Shown piece after piece: positions 33,751 through 42,478 of a stretch of DNA of 64,000 bases. The notes under the pieces are model-generated. The model ran no database searches. It was not told where the DNA came from and saw nothing but the letters and a program-made list of their open reading frames with translations. The first letter of the stretch is position 1. The number at the start of each line of letters is the position of its first letter. Made by a program: the position numbers and the translations under genes. Source of the DNA: Poriferisodalis sp965208895. GTDB lineage: Bacteria > Actinomycetota > Acidimicrobiia > Acidimicrobiales > Poriferisodalaceae. The stretch spans positions 1,488,001 through 1,552,000 of the forward strand of contig NZ_OZ242363.1 in NCBI RefSeq assembly GCF_965208895.1. The letters are read 5' to 3'.

Positions 33751-34491
33751 GTGGTGCAGGTGGTCGTCGAGGTGTGAGCAGTCGTTGAAGCGGCGCAGCA
33801 CCCAGTCGCCGTCGCAGCGAACGACCTGGGTGATCGAGCAGTTGTCGGCGCCGCCGAATGAGAATGGCGTCGACCCCGTGATGTGCGCGAGAACGGCCCC
33901 GATCACCCCACCGTGGACGCAGGCGGCCACGAGCTGATCGGGGTGCGTGTCGGCGATGCGCCCGAGCGCGCCCATGCACCGTGCGATGAGCTGCTCGTTC
34001 GACTCAGCCCCGGGAATGACGTCCCATCTTCGTTCGGTGTGCAGCCGCTCGTACAGCGGATGGTTCTCGGCCGCGAACTGGCGGATCTTCCCGCCGTCCC
34101 ACTCCCCCAGGGCCACCTCACGCAGGTCGGGCTCGACGACGGGGGTCATGCCCAATCGCTCAGCCAGCGGCGCAAAGGTCTGCTGGGTGCGCTGCAGCGA
34201 TGACACGTAGAGCGCGTCGATTGGCTCGGTAGCCAAGCGGCGGGCCATCATCGCAGCCTGGGTGTGCCCCGCCGGGGCCAGCGCGGGATCGCCTTGGTCG
34301 CCAAGCATCGGGAAGGACTCGCCGGGAATGAACGCCTGCGACGCACCGTGGCGTACCAGCAGCACTTCGGTGGCGCCGGGCGGCCGGATCCACCGCTGCT
34401 GCTCGAACTGTCGCACCTCGGCGTCGGAGGCCACGAGGTCGTCGTCGTATACCTCGCCGGAGGGTGCTAGGCCGTCTTCGGATTGGGTCAC
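33745..34491 (-). CDS. Histidine phosphatase-family protein
   Basis: A 248-residue phosphoglycerate mutase-like enzyme. The phosphoacceptor histidine is in VLLVRHGASQ; Glu/Arg segments include VSSLQRTQQTFAPLAE and DLREVALGEWDGG; the second histidine is in VAACVHGGVIGAVLAHI. The first ~35 residues (acidic) are an extension. The enzyme's substrate is unknown. The 3' end overlaps repeat copy B. Confidence 0.88.
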   Translation of the reverse strand: MTQSEDGLAPSGEVYDDDLVASDAEVRQFEQQRWIRPPGATEVLLVRHGASQAFIPGESFPMLGDQGDPALAPAGHTQAAMMARRLATEPIDALYVSSLQRTQQTFAPLAERLGMTPVVEPDLREVALGEWDGGKIRQFAAENHPLYERLHTERRWDVIPGAESNEQLIARCMGALGRIADTHPDQLVAACVHGGVIGAVLAHITGSTPFSFGGADNCSITQVVRCDGDWVLRRFNDCSHLDDHLHHG

Positions 34492-34623
34492 GGCGGCACG
34501 CTAGTTGCCTGCTGAATGGTTCGAGGCTGACCGCCATCACGAGTCTCGGATTAGTGGCTCTGTTCAGACGACAGCGCTACATCGGCACTCTTTGCAGGCT
34601 TCCAAGGCCGTCTCGGCAGGTAC

Positions 34624-34683
34624 GTGCGCCAGTTTGTGTGTTTGTGCGCCACTTTGTGCGTTTGTGCGCTGATTTGCGCTACA
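34624..34683 (+). promoter_or_regulatory. Three tandem 20-bp repeats overlapping the promoter of the second AAA ATPase
   Basis: Units at 34624-34643, 34644-34663 and 34664-34683 share GTGCGCYRNTTTGYGYKTTT; the first two differ in two positions. A TACAGT box (34679-34684) falls at the end of the third unit, 7 nt before the GTG start at 34692, which has no ribosome-binding site, as expected for a leaderless transcript. A protein bound at two-turn spacing would cover the promoter, so autoregulation is plausible. Confidence 0.6.
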
Positions 34684-34691
34684 GTTCGCTC

Positions 34692-36002
34692 GTGGCAGAT
34701 CTTCTCGGAAGCAGTCCCGTGTCTCCGCCGAATCTCTTCACGCCGGATTTCGGGAAACAGCCGCACTCCTATGTCGGACGTGACGACCTGCTCAGCTCGC
34801 TCAAAGCCGGACTCGGCGCGGGCCCGCGAGACAATCGCTTCACATCCTTGCTTCTCGGACCGCGCGGATCGGGCAAGACCGTAGCGCTGAACCTCATCGA
34901 GGACATCGCATATGAGGCCGGCTGGATCGTGCTCCCCCTCGATGCGAGCACCGCCGGCATTCACGACAGGCTTGACGAGTTCATCTCGTGGGCGCGCGAG
35001 CGCCACGGCTCGCTGCCCGGGTCTGAGACCTCCGCAACAGTGCGATCCTCGATTGGAGTGCGCCTGTGGGCAGTGGAGTGGCAGCGAGAAGTGGCGAAGG
35101 TCGTCCAGCCGAAGTGGAGCCTGCGGCGGCAGCTGACCACACTCGCGGAACACGCAGCAGCGCGCGGGTCAGCGGTGCTGCTCACCCTCGACGAAATGCA
35201 CAGCGGAATCCGGGAAGAACTGCGGCGGCTGTCAGCCGACATGCAGCACATGACCAAGCGCGAAGAGCTTCCCTTGGCATTCGTCGGTGCAGGACTGTCC
35301 GAGATGAAACACACGCTGCTGGAGGACAAGAAGATGACCTTCTTCCAGCGGTGCACACGCTTCGACATGCCGCCGCTCAGCCCGGCTGATGCCATGCGCT
35401 GTCTGTCGAAGACTGTCCGCGACGCCGGCGGCGCCTTTGAGGGCGATGCGCTGGCCATCCTCGCGGAGGCTTCGGGGACGCTGCCCTACCGGATGCAGCT
35501 CGCCGGCTACCACGGATGGCTGATCGCCGACGCTCCGTTCTCGCCGATCGATGAACAAGCTGCCACGATGGCCGCTCGTGAGACCGGTCGAGTGGTGCAT
35601 GAACGCATCGCGACGCCCACCTGGCACAGCCTCAGCGCGACAGAGCAGGCTGTCTTGCAGGCCGTCGCGGAACTGGGCGGCGTCGCAGCGCCGGAGCAGG
35701 TTGCGGCTCGAGTAGGTGAGACACCTTCGGTGCTGGCCAAGGCGGAACGGCACCTCGTCGACATTGGGTGTGCAACCGTACAGCCCGACGGATCCATCGA
35801 AATCGCGGGCCTGATGTCAGCAGGGAACGTCAACCAGCTCGTGTCGCGCGAAGCCCGCTTCCTGGCGTGCCGTGCCGAACACGACAACTCCGAGCCGCCG
35901 GTTCGGAGTTCTCGTCGTCCGAAGTGCAATGCACCGATGCCTCGTGCGCAGGCGCGATGCATCCTGACCGCAGGCCACAAAGGTCGGCACCGCTCACGCT
36001 GA
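34692..36002 (+). CDS. AAA-family ATPase with winged helix (paralog of the 714 gene)
   Basis: A 436-residue P-loop ATPase. Walker A is GPRGSGKT, Walker B VLLTLDEMHSG. The C-terminal part resembles a winged helix (VLQAVAELGGVAAPEQVAARVGE) followed by a ~50-residue basic tail with two cysteines (KCNAPMPRAQARCILT). GTG at 34692 is the likely start; the open frame upstream to 34464 is antisense to the phosphatase gene. N-terminus and P-loop region are clearly homologous to the protein encoded at 714-1919. No operon partner, function unknown. Three tandem repeats overlap its promoter. Confidence 0.75.
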   Translation: MADLLGSSPVSPPNLFTPDFGKQPHSYVGRDDLLSSLKAGLGAGPRDNRFTSLLLGPRGSGKTVALNLIEDIAYEAGWIVLPLDASTAGIHDRLDEFISWARERHGSLPGSETSATVRSSIGVRLWAVEWQREVAKVVQPKWSLRRQLTTLAEHAAARGSAVLLTLDEMHSGIREELRRLSADMQHMTKREELPLAFVGAGLSEMKHTLLEDKKMTFFQRCTRFDMPPLSPADAMRCLSKTVRDAGGAFEGDALAILAEASGTLPYRMQLAGYHGWLIADAPFSPIDEQAATMAARETGRVVHERIATPTWHSLSATEQAVLQAVAELGGVAAPEQVAARVGETPSVLAKAERHLVDIGCATVQPDGSIEIAGLMSAGNVNQLVSREARFLACRAEHDNSEPPVRSSRRPKCNAPMPRAQARCILTAGHKGRHRSR

Positions 36003-36082
36003 CGAATTCGGACGACTGCTTCCATTCTGCGCCGTGCGAGCGACATCTGCGCAGCAATGCGGCAACACACCGAGTTTTCTGC

Positions 36083-37297
36083 TTACTCGATCTGGTAAGC
36101 GGCTTCGCCGTGGTCGCTGACGTCGATGCCGGCCATCTCCACCTCCGCGGAGACCCGGATGCCCATGGTGAACTTGATCACCGTTGCGATGATCCATGTG
36201 GCCGCAAATGAGTACAAGGTGACCACGGCGATCGACAGGACCTGATTCCACAGCAGCACGCCGCCGCCGAAGAACACCCCGTCGATGAAGTCCTGAGTTT
36301 CCCCCGCAGGGGCGGGCACCGCAGACGAGTCGGCGAGGAAGCCGAGCAGGATGCCGCCGACGGCGCCGCCCACCCAGTGAATGCCGACCACGTCGAGGCT
36401 GTCGTCGAAACCGACCCGGAACTTGGCCTCGATGGCGAAGAAGCAGACGACGCCGGCTATCGCGCCGAACGCCAGCGAGTGCATCGAGCCGACGAAGCCC
36501 GCTGCGGGCGTGATGGCCACGAGCGCCGCAACGACGCCCGAGGCGATGCCGATGGTCGACACCCGCTGGTGCCGTGCGTACTCGGCGAACGCCCAGCCGA
36601 CCATGCCGGCTGCTGCGGCAATGAACGTGTTGACGAATGCCTGCGCCGCGGCGCCGTCGGCTGCCAGCGCCGAGCCGGCGTTGAACCCGAACCAGCCGAA
36701 CCACAGGATGCCTGCGCCCAGCATGACGAACGGCACGTTGTGGGGCACGGGCCGGTTGTCGGGCCAGCCTGAGCGCTTGCCGACCACCAGCGCCAGCGCC
36801 ATGGCTGCTGCGCCGGCGTTCACATGGATGGCTGTGCCGCCTGCGAAGTCGTGCGCCGGCAGGTTGAGGATCCAGCCGTCAGGGCCGTACACCCAGTACA
36901 CGACCGGCGAGTAGACGAGCAGCGACCACACTGGCACGAAGACCATCCAGGCCGAGAACTTCATGCGGTCCGCGACTGCGCCCGAGATGAGCGCCGGGGT
37001 GATGGCGGCGAACGTCATGAGGAAGGCGAACGTGGCCAGCCCTTCGGCGTCGTGAATGCCGGCCATTCCCATCAACGAGAAGTCGCCGATGATCGGCAGG
37101 CCGCTCTCGCCCGCCGCGAGGCTGAAGCCCACGAGCACCCAGATCACCGGCACAATGCCGAGGCACCACATGTTCATGTTGAGCATGTTCAGTGCGTTCT
37201 TGGCACGGACCATGCCGCCGTAGAACAGGGCCAGGCCCGGCACCATGAACAGCACCAATGCCGCTGCTGTCAGTACCCAGGCGATGTTGCCTTCCAT
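36083..37297 (-). CDS. amtB: Ammonium transporter AmtB
   Basis: A 404-residue channel with 11 predicted helices. Diagnostic segments: VPGLALFYGGMVRAKN, FDFAGGTAIHVNAGAAA-like stretch (HDFAGGTAIHVNAGAA, with the first pore His), WFGFNAGSALAA and the second-His region DVVGIHWVGGAVGG. Conductance of NH3/NH4+ across the inner membrane is expected. No glnK gene is adjacent, which is unusual. ATG at 37297 has GGAGGA upstream; the TTG at 37300 would be too close to it. Confidence 0.93.
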   Translation of the reverse strand: MEGNIAWVLTAAALVLFMVPGLALFYGGMVRAKNALNMLNMNMWCLGIVPVIWVLVGFSLAAGESGLPIIGDFSLMGMAGIHDAEGLATFAFLMTFAAITPALISGAVADRMKFSAWMVFVPVWSLLVYSPVVYWVYGPDGWILNLPAHDFAGGTAIHVNAGAAAMALALVVGKRSGWPDNRPVPHNVPFVMLGAGILWFGWFGFNAGSALAADGAAAQAFVNTFIAAAAGMVGWAFAEYARHQRVSTIGIASGVVAALVAITPAAGFVGSMHSLAFGAIAGVVCFFAIEAKFRVGFDDSLDVVGIHWVGGAVGGILLGFLADSSAVPAPAGETQDFIDGVFFGGGVLLWNQVLSIAVVTLYSFAATWIIATVIKFTMGIRVSAEVEMAGIDVSDHGEAAYQIE

Positions 37298-37384
37298 CAA
37301 TTTCCTCCTCGTCGCGCGTCAGCGCTTCAGTGGACACTTCTGGGGCTGATCCGCACATCATGGCAGGTCAACCGCCCCGCACAC

Positions 37385-37541
37385 ATCTTCATCGGTACGC
37401 ACGCTCGACGCGTTGCACCTGGCGGCCTGCGACTACCTGCACCGCCACGGCCGCAGCATCGAACTGGCCTCATATGACCATCGCATGAACGATGCCGCCG
37501 ACGCGATGGGCATCCCGTTGTTCGATCTCAGCGACGCCTGA
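37385..37541 (+). pseudogene. C-terminal remnant of a PIN-domain (VapC-like) toxin
   Basis: One frame ending at TGA 37539-37541 reads SVRTLDALHLAACDYLHRHG, then ELASYDHRMNDAADAMGI. This is the last third of a VapC-type PIN ribonuclease, with the conserved LRTLDALHLA helix and the final acidic Y-D motif. No start or N-terminal acidic residues remain; upstream DNA leads into the amtB 5' region. No antitoxin is adjacent. It is the only content recognised in the 306-bp gap between amtB and the surface-protein gene. Confidence 0.7.
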
Positions 37542-37603
37542 ACCCCAGACGCGTTCCCGTGCACCGTCGGGCGCGACGAGGCTGACCCTGTGGATCGGGC
37601 CGT

Positions 37604-40600
37604 CTAGCCGGTGCTGGTGTCGTGGGCGGCTTTGGCCTCGATCTCGGTGACGACCTGTGCCCATACGGGGCTGCTGTATCTGTGGGTGTTCTGCTTCGCT
37701 TCGGCGAGGGTGAGCGCGCCGCCGTCCACCGCGGCGGGATCCAGTGCGCCGATCGCGGCGAGTGCGCGCTGCCAGCGGTTCACGTGCGCGAAGCCGTGAT
37801 GGGTCTGCGACGCCAGGTACTGCACCGCGGACACGACCTGCGGGTCCGCTGTGTACGGCACCGGCTGGGGCGGGTCGGCCTGGTCGGTGTCGGGGGCCTG
37901 GTCGGTGTCGGGCACGACTTCGGGCACCGGCGGCGGCGGGTCGTCGTCGGCGACGGCGACTGTCGCCGCGGCGGCGGAGCCGGCGGTGTAGCCGTCGCCG
38001 GCTGTGACGGTCGCTGTGATTGACCCGTCGGGCTCGTCCGCGGTGTCGTCGACGGTGGCGACGGTCAGCGTCTTGGTCGTGGCGCCTGCGGGGATCGTGA
38101 CGGTGCGGACGCCGGCTGTGACGCCGTAGTCGCCTGAGGCCGTCACTTCGACGATGACCGCCAGGTCGGCTGCGGGCGCAGCGTCCGCGGTGACGGTGAA
38201 GGTCGCCGGGTCGCCCTCAGTGACGTCGCCGTCGGCGGTGACGGTCACCGTCGGCACCACCGGCGGCGGCGGCTGCTGCTGCTGCTGTGGTTGTTGTTGC
38301 TGTTGTTGTTGTTGCTGTGCGGTGTCGTGTGCTTGTCGGGCCTCGATCTCGGTGACGATCTGTGCCCACACGGGGCTGCTGTATCTGCGGGTGTTCTGCT
38401 TGGCTTCGGCGAGGGTGAGCGCGCCGCCGTCGATGCCGGCGGGGTCCAGTGCGCCGATCGCGGCGAGTGCGCGCTGCCAGCGGTTCACGTGCGCGAAGCC
38501 GTGATGGGTCTGCGACGCCAGATACTGCACCGCAGCGACGACCTGGGGGTCCGCCGCGAACGGCGCCGGCTCGGGCTGGGAGTCCGCAGGCTGCTGCGGG
38601 TCCGCAGGCTGCTGCTGGTTGTCGGTCTGCTGAGGGTTGTCGGCGGGCTGCTGTTGCTGGTTGTCGGTTTGGGGGGTGCCGTCGCCGTGGGCTTGGGCGT
38701 TGTCGGGCACCCAGAAGTCGCCGCTGTTGTCGTCTGCTTCGGCCCAGGAGCCGACGTCGTCAGCGGACGGCGCGTAGTCGGGCAGCGTGTCGGGGTTGGC
38801 GCCGTAGCTGACTCTCAGCTTGCGTTTCGCGGACGGCTCGCCGGGTCGGGTCAGGCTCATCGACACGTCGTAATGGCCGTCGCTGCCGCCGATCACCGAA
38901 GCGTCCAAGTCGACGTTGACTCGGAACGTGTGATCCCACGTGTCGGGGGTGACACGGATCGCGTGGAAACGGCCGCTGGGCGACACCTCCTCGAAGCTCG
39001 CTCCTCCCGGCGCCCAGCGCGTCACCGACGCCGTCATCGGCGCATTGTGGAAACTCACGACCTTGTGGCACTCCAAAGCCCGCGGATCGGCGTTCTGGCC
39101 CCTCACATTGCCCTGTATCGCAGCGAGCGCGGAGTCTCTTCGTGACGGCAGGCTGTTGATGATCGGCAGCCACTCACAATAAGTGCGCGTCACATTGCGG
39201 CCGCTGATGGGCAGCGTCCGCGTCACGTTCACCTCGATGCCGTGACTGTTCACCCACCCCCCGTCAGTGCGGGACTGCAGCCGCACATACAGCGTCTCAT
39301 AGCACGGCGTCGCGATCGGGCCGACACCCTCTTGCAGCTCCGGGCCGTAACGAGGCCGCGTCTTGGACGAGCAGTCCAACGGCTGATTCAGCCTCACGTC
39401 GAACGAGCCGCGCCCCATCCCCGCACTCGAATCGACCTTCACCTGCGCCGTCGCCGCACCGTCCAGCCGGTCGTCGTGCGCACCGGCGTTCGCGAACGTC
39501 GCAAAGCCCAGCTTGTCGTCGTCCGCGACGCGCACCGCCATGTCGAACTGGCTGTCCTGCTGCGCCTTGGAATAATGAAACGCCCGCGACGTGTCCAACA
39601 ACGCCTCGCTCAACGCACCGTTGGTGTCCCAGTTGTCGCTGAACACATGACGAATCACCACCGTGCGGTCCTTCGCGTCCGCGTCGTGGGCGGCGGTCAC
39701 CGTGATCGTGCGCTCCTCGCCGAAATCGTCAACCGACGACCACGACACCGACGACGGCGAGAACGACAGCCCCCCGCCCAGCGCCGTAGGAGTGACCGTC
39801 AACGGCGAACCCGGCTGTGGCACCACGAAATTGCGGACCGTGTACGACGTCGAACCGCCCTCCACCACACTCAGACACTCCACCAAACGGCACTCCGCGT
39901 CCCCGAGCGGATCAGGATCGAACCGCGGATCGAGAGCACCCTGACCGCGCTGCACCACCACCTTCACCGACGGCAACACCACAGACGAATCGGTCGACGA
40001 CAACACCAAATCGAACACCGCATCCGGCGACGTGCCCGGCTGACCGCCCGCACCCGAGCGCAACGCCGTGACCTCCACCACCCGATAGCCCTTCTGCGAA
40101 TCCGGCCCGTAACCCGCCCAGTCCTGAGCGTCGAAGCTGAGATCGATCGACCCCGACGGCGACAACTGCCGAATCCCGTAATCAATCCCGCGAGTACCAA
40201 CACCCGACCCCCACGCCTCGAACTGCGTCTGCACCCGACGGCCCCCCGGCATATGCAAAAACCGCGGATGACTCACCAAAAAACGAGAAGAATCAGACGA
40301 CGCCGCCGACACCGGCACCCTGGCCGTCACCTCCTGCGCCAAATCCAAACGCACCGACACCGTCTGACCCTCACGCACAAACACCACCGACGGCGCCGAC
40401 ACCAAACCGGACGGCGCCGCTCCCACCGCCACGCCGTTCACCGCAATCTTAAGGCTGTTGCCGCCGTTGAGCCAAGAGGTCACGATCGCCAGACGCCACA
40501 AGCTGCCGTCAGCGATGCTGAAACCGGACGCCGCGCCCGCGTCCTCGCCGTCCGAGGCCGTGTCAATGAGCGAGTTATGACCGCTGGGAGCGTCAGAGCC

Positions 40601-41089
40601 AGCGGTGTCGAACACCACGAAATACGTGGAGTCCGCCGCGAGGCTGATGCCCCCCTCAGGCGCCGCGAAGCGCAGCGTCTGATCGCCGTTGAACGGCGTG
40701 AATGCGGGCCACGTCAATGTGCCGACCACCGCGCCCGGGCGGCCGGACGCCTCAGCATGCACCGACACCGACAACTTCGAAGCCGCAGCAGCATCGGCCA
40801 ACTCAGAAAACCGCACATCGACACTGCTCAGCGTGTAACCCGCCGCGTTGCCGCCCGTCGAGAACGCCTGCGCATAATCAAACGCTCTGTTGTTCAAGTG
40901 ATTCTGGTCTGCCTGGCCCAGATTGCTCACCAGCACCTGCGTCGTCGGCGCCTGCGCGCCGGCCGACGACAACGGCACCGACGCCAACAACGCGCCCACC
41001 ACAGCAACCGCTACAAGGCTCCTAAGAAGCCCCCCCCCCCCCCCCCCCGGAACGTACGTACCACAGACATCAAGGGCCTCCACGGACAA
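37604..41089 (-). CDS. Large modular cell-surface protein with 19-bp G tract near the start (phase-variable candidate)
   Basis: Up to 1,161 residues. After a G tract comes a signal-type helix (LLRSLVAVAVVGALLASVPL...AGAQA), an adhesin-like N-terminal domain, beta-rich domains with one Calx-beta-like unit (VTEGDPATFTVTAD), Gln/Pro-rich spacers, and two near-identical ~77-residue modules (HHGFAHVNRWQRALAAIGALDP). The C-terminus ends just after the second module without a sortase motif or anchor. The only start with a good ribosome-binding site is the ATG at 41070 (GGAGG 6 nt away), and this frame meets TAG at 41011-41013 when the tract has 19 G. The frame leading to the body is reached from a weak TTG at 41089. 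With 17 or 20 G, the ATG would be in frame. Adhesion is inferred from architecture. Confidence 0.8.
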   Translation of the reverse strand: MSVEALDVCGTYVPGGGGGGLLRSLVAVAVVGALLASVPLSSAGAQAPTTQVLVSNLGQADQNHLNNRAFDYAQAFSTGGNAAGYTLSSVDVRFSELADAAAASKLSVSVHAEASGRPGAVVGTLTWPAFTPFNGDQTLRFAAPEGGISLAADSTYFVVFDTAGSDAPSGHNSLIDTASDGEDAGAASGFSIADGSLWRLAIVTSWLNGGNSLKIAVNGVAVGAAPSGLVSAPSVVFVREGQTVSVRLDLAQEVTARVPVSAASSDSSRFLVSHPRFLHMPGGRRVQTQFEAWGSGVGTRGIDYGIRQLSPSGSIDLSFDAQDWAGYGPDSQKGYRVVEVTALRSGAGGQPGTSPDAVFDLVLSSTDSSVVLPSVKVVVQRGQGALDPRFDPDPLGDAECRLVECLSVVEGGSTSYTVRNFVVPQPGSPLTVTPTALGGGLSFSPSSVSWSSVDDFGEERTITVTAAHDADAKDRTVVIRHVFSDNWDTNGALSEALLDTSRAFHYSKAQQDSQFDMAVRVADDDKLGFATFANAGAHDDRLDGAATAQVKVDSSAGMGRGSFDVRLNQPLDCSSKTRPRYGPELQEGVGPIATPCYETLYVRLQSRTDGGWVNSHGIEVNVTRTLPISGRNVTRTYCEWLPIINSLPSRRDSALAAIQGNVRGQNADPRALECHKVVSFHNAPMTASVTRWAPGGASFEEVSPSGRFHAIRVTPDTWDHTFRVNVDLDASVIGGSDGHYDVSMSLTRPGEPSAKRKLRVSYGANPDTLPDYAPSADDVGSWAEADDNSGDFWVPDNAQAHGDGTPQTDNQQQQPADNPQQTDNQQQPADPQQPADSQPEPAPFAADPQVVAAVQYLASQTHHGFAHVNRWQRALAAIGALDPAGIDGGALTLAEAKQNTRRYSSPVWAQIVTEIEARQAHDTAQQQQQQQQQPQQQQQPPPPVVPTVTVTADGDVTEGDPATFTVTADAAPAADLAVIVEVTASGDYGVTAGVRTVTIPAGATTKTLTVATVDDTADEPDGSITATVTAGDGYTAGSAAAATVAVADDDPPPPVPEVVPDTDQAPDTDQADPPQPVPYTADPQVVSAVQYLASQTHHGFAHVNRWQRALAAIGALDPAAVDGGALTLAEAKQNTHRYSSPVWAQVVTEIEAKAAHDTSTG
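37636..38571. repeat. Pair of ~231-bp direct repeats (offset 705 bp) within the surface-protein gene
   Basis: Copies at 37636-37866 and 38341-38571 are near-identical in DNA and encode the two HHGFAHVNRW modules. The offset of 705 bp equals 235 codons, so recombination between them would delete or amplify a unit without shifting frame. Confidence 0.8.
38272..38320. repeat. Trinucleotide (Gln-coding) repeat in the surface-protein gene
   Basis: On the minus strand CAG/CAA triplets encode a run of glutamines broken by single prolines between the first module and the Calx-beta-like unit. A second Gln/Pro/Asp-rich stretch lies at about 38575-38680. Copy-number changes would stay in frame and alter spacer length. 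Confidence 0.7.
41030..41048. repeat. Homopolymer of 19 C (19 G on the coding strand)
   Basis: An uninterrupted run of 19 C on the + strand lies 22 nt downstream of the ATG at 41070, inside the 5' end of the surface-protein gene. Runs of this length are hypermutable by slipped-strand mispairing. The next longest such run noticed is seven bases (44164-44170). Confidence 0.95.
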
Positions 41090-41225
41090 CGATGAGCAAC
41101 ACGGGATACTACACCCTCACACAAGAGGGAAGATCAGACACGAAGCCCTTGTCGGCGACAAGGACCCGGCCGGCTCGGGTGCCCCCACCCACAACGGGTG
41201 GATCCCAACCCATGGAACTCACCGT

Positions 41226-42425
41226 CTAGTCAGCACCGCTGGATGCGGCGTCGAGCGCAGCGCCGAGATCATCGGTCAGGTCCGAGACAGTCTCGAGCCC
41301 GACCGACAAGCGCACCAGATCGTCGGGCACCTCGAGCGCCGAGCCGGCGGCCGATGCATGGGTCATGGCACCGGGATGCTCGATCAGCGATTCGACCGCG
41401 CCCAGCGACTCCGCCAGCGTGAACACCCTCGTCGAGGTGACCACACGCTCGGCTGCCGCGCGCCCGCCGTGGAGTCGGAACGACACCATGCCGCCGAAGC
41501 CGCTCATCTGGCGGCCGGCAATGTCGTGCCCGAGGTGATCGGGGCGTCCCGGGTACAGCACCGAGCGCACGGCGGGGTGCGCGTCGAGAAGCTCGACGAT
41601 CGCCTGCGCGCTCGCACCGTGGCGGTCCATGCGCACGCCGAGGGTCTTGACGCCGCGCAGCGTCATGTAGCAGTCGAACGGGCTCGGCACGGCGCCCACG
41701 GCATTCTGGGTGAACACCAGGTGGTCAGCCAGCTCGTCGTCGTTGGTGGCCACGAAGCCGCCCACGACATCGCTGTGGCCGCCGAGATACTTGGTGGCCG
41801 AGTGCACCACGGCATCCGCGCCGAGCGCGAGCGGCTGCTGCAGGTACGGCGTGGCGAATGTGTTGTCCACCACGACGATGCCGCCCAGCTCGTGGGTGAC
41901 GGCGCAGATGGCCTCGATGTCGAAGACGGTGAGCAGCGGGTTGGTAGGCGTCTCCAGCCACACCATGCGGGTGCTGGGCGTCCAGGCGTCGCGGATCTTG
42001 TCGGGCGCGGTGAGATCGGCTGCCGCCATGCCGATGCCTGCGTTGCCGAACACCGTGTCGATCAGCCGGAAGGTGCCGCCGTAGGCGTCGTCGCCGAGCA
42101 GCAGGCTGTCACCAGGCCGCAGCACCCGCAGCAACGCATCGGATGCCGCCAACCCGCTGGCGAAGGCGAAGCCATGCCGGGCCCCCTCCAACGATGCCAC
42201 GCACACCTGGTAGGCGTGACGCGTCGGATTGCCGGTGCGACCGTACTCATAGCCATGACGAGGCTGGCCGACAGCTTCCTGGGCGAAGGTCGTGGCCAGC
42301 GAGATCGGTGTGACGACGGCACCGGTGTAGGGATCGTGGGGCTGGCCTGCCCGGATCGCCCGAGTCTCAAAGCCGAACTCGTCAGGATCCTCAAACCCCG
42401 AAACCTGCGGATTACCACCCAGCAT
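41226..42425 (-). CDS. metB: Cystathionine gamma-synthase/lyase (PLP-dependent)
   Basis: A 399-residue Cys/Met-metabolism PLP enzyme. Family marks are YGRTGNPTRHAY, the PLP-lysine in SATKYLGGHSDVVGG, and LETPTNPLLTVFDI. Sequence alone does not separate cystathionine gamma-synthase from gamma-lyase. With the cystathionine beta-synthase gene at 45641 on the same strand, a reverse transsulfuration route (homocysteine to cysteine) is possible. The broken GHKL/phosphoribosyltransferase-like locus lies between the two. Confidence 0.9.
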   Translation of the reverse strand: MLGGNPQVSGFEDPDEFGFETRAIRAGQPHDPYTGAVVTPISLATTFAQEAVGQPRHGYEYGRTGNPTRHAYQVCVASLEGARHGFAFASGLAASDALLRVLRPGDSLLLGDDAYGGTFRLIDTVFGNAGIGMAAADLTAPDKIRDAWTPSTRMVWLETPTNPLLTVFDIEAICAVTHELGGIVVVDNTFATPYLQQPLALGADAVVHSATKYLGGHSDVVGGFVATNDDELADHLVFTQNAVGAVPSPFDCYMTLRGVKTLGVRMDRHGASAQAIVELLDAHPAVRSVLYPGRPDHLGHDIAGRQMSGFGGMVSFRLHGGRAAAERVVTSTRVFTLAESLGAVESLIEHPGAMTHASAAGSALEVPDDLVRLSVGLETVSDLTDDLGAALDAASSGAD

Positions 42426-42478
42426 CAGCCCTCCAGTCGCCCAACGGCGACCACTTCCACGCGCATCGCTGTTGGAGC

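Noticed and set aside
36003..37603. Riboswitch or glnK gene at amtB
   Set aside because: No conserved aptamer or PII gene could be seen in the flanks; only the VapC remnant is recognisable.
38291..41095. Long plus-strand ORFs opposite the surface-protein gene
   Set aside because: They are antisense shadows: products are arginine/histidine-rich with no domain, whereas the minus-strand product has signal peptide, Calx-beta-like unit and repeated modules.
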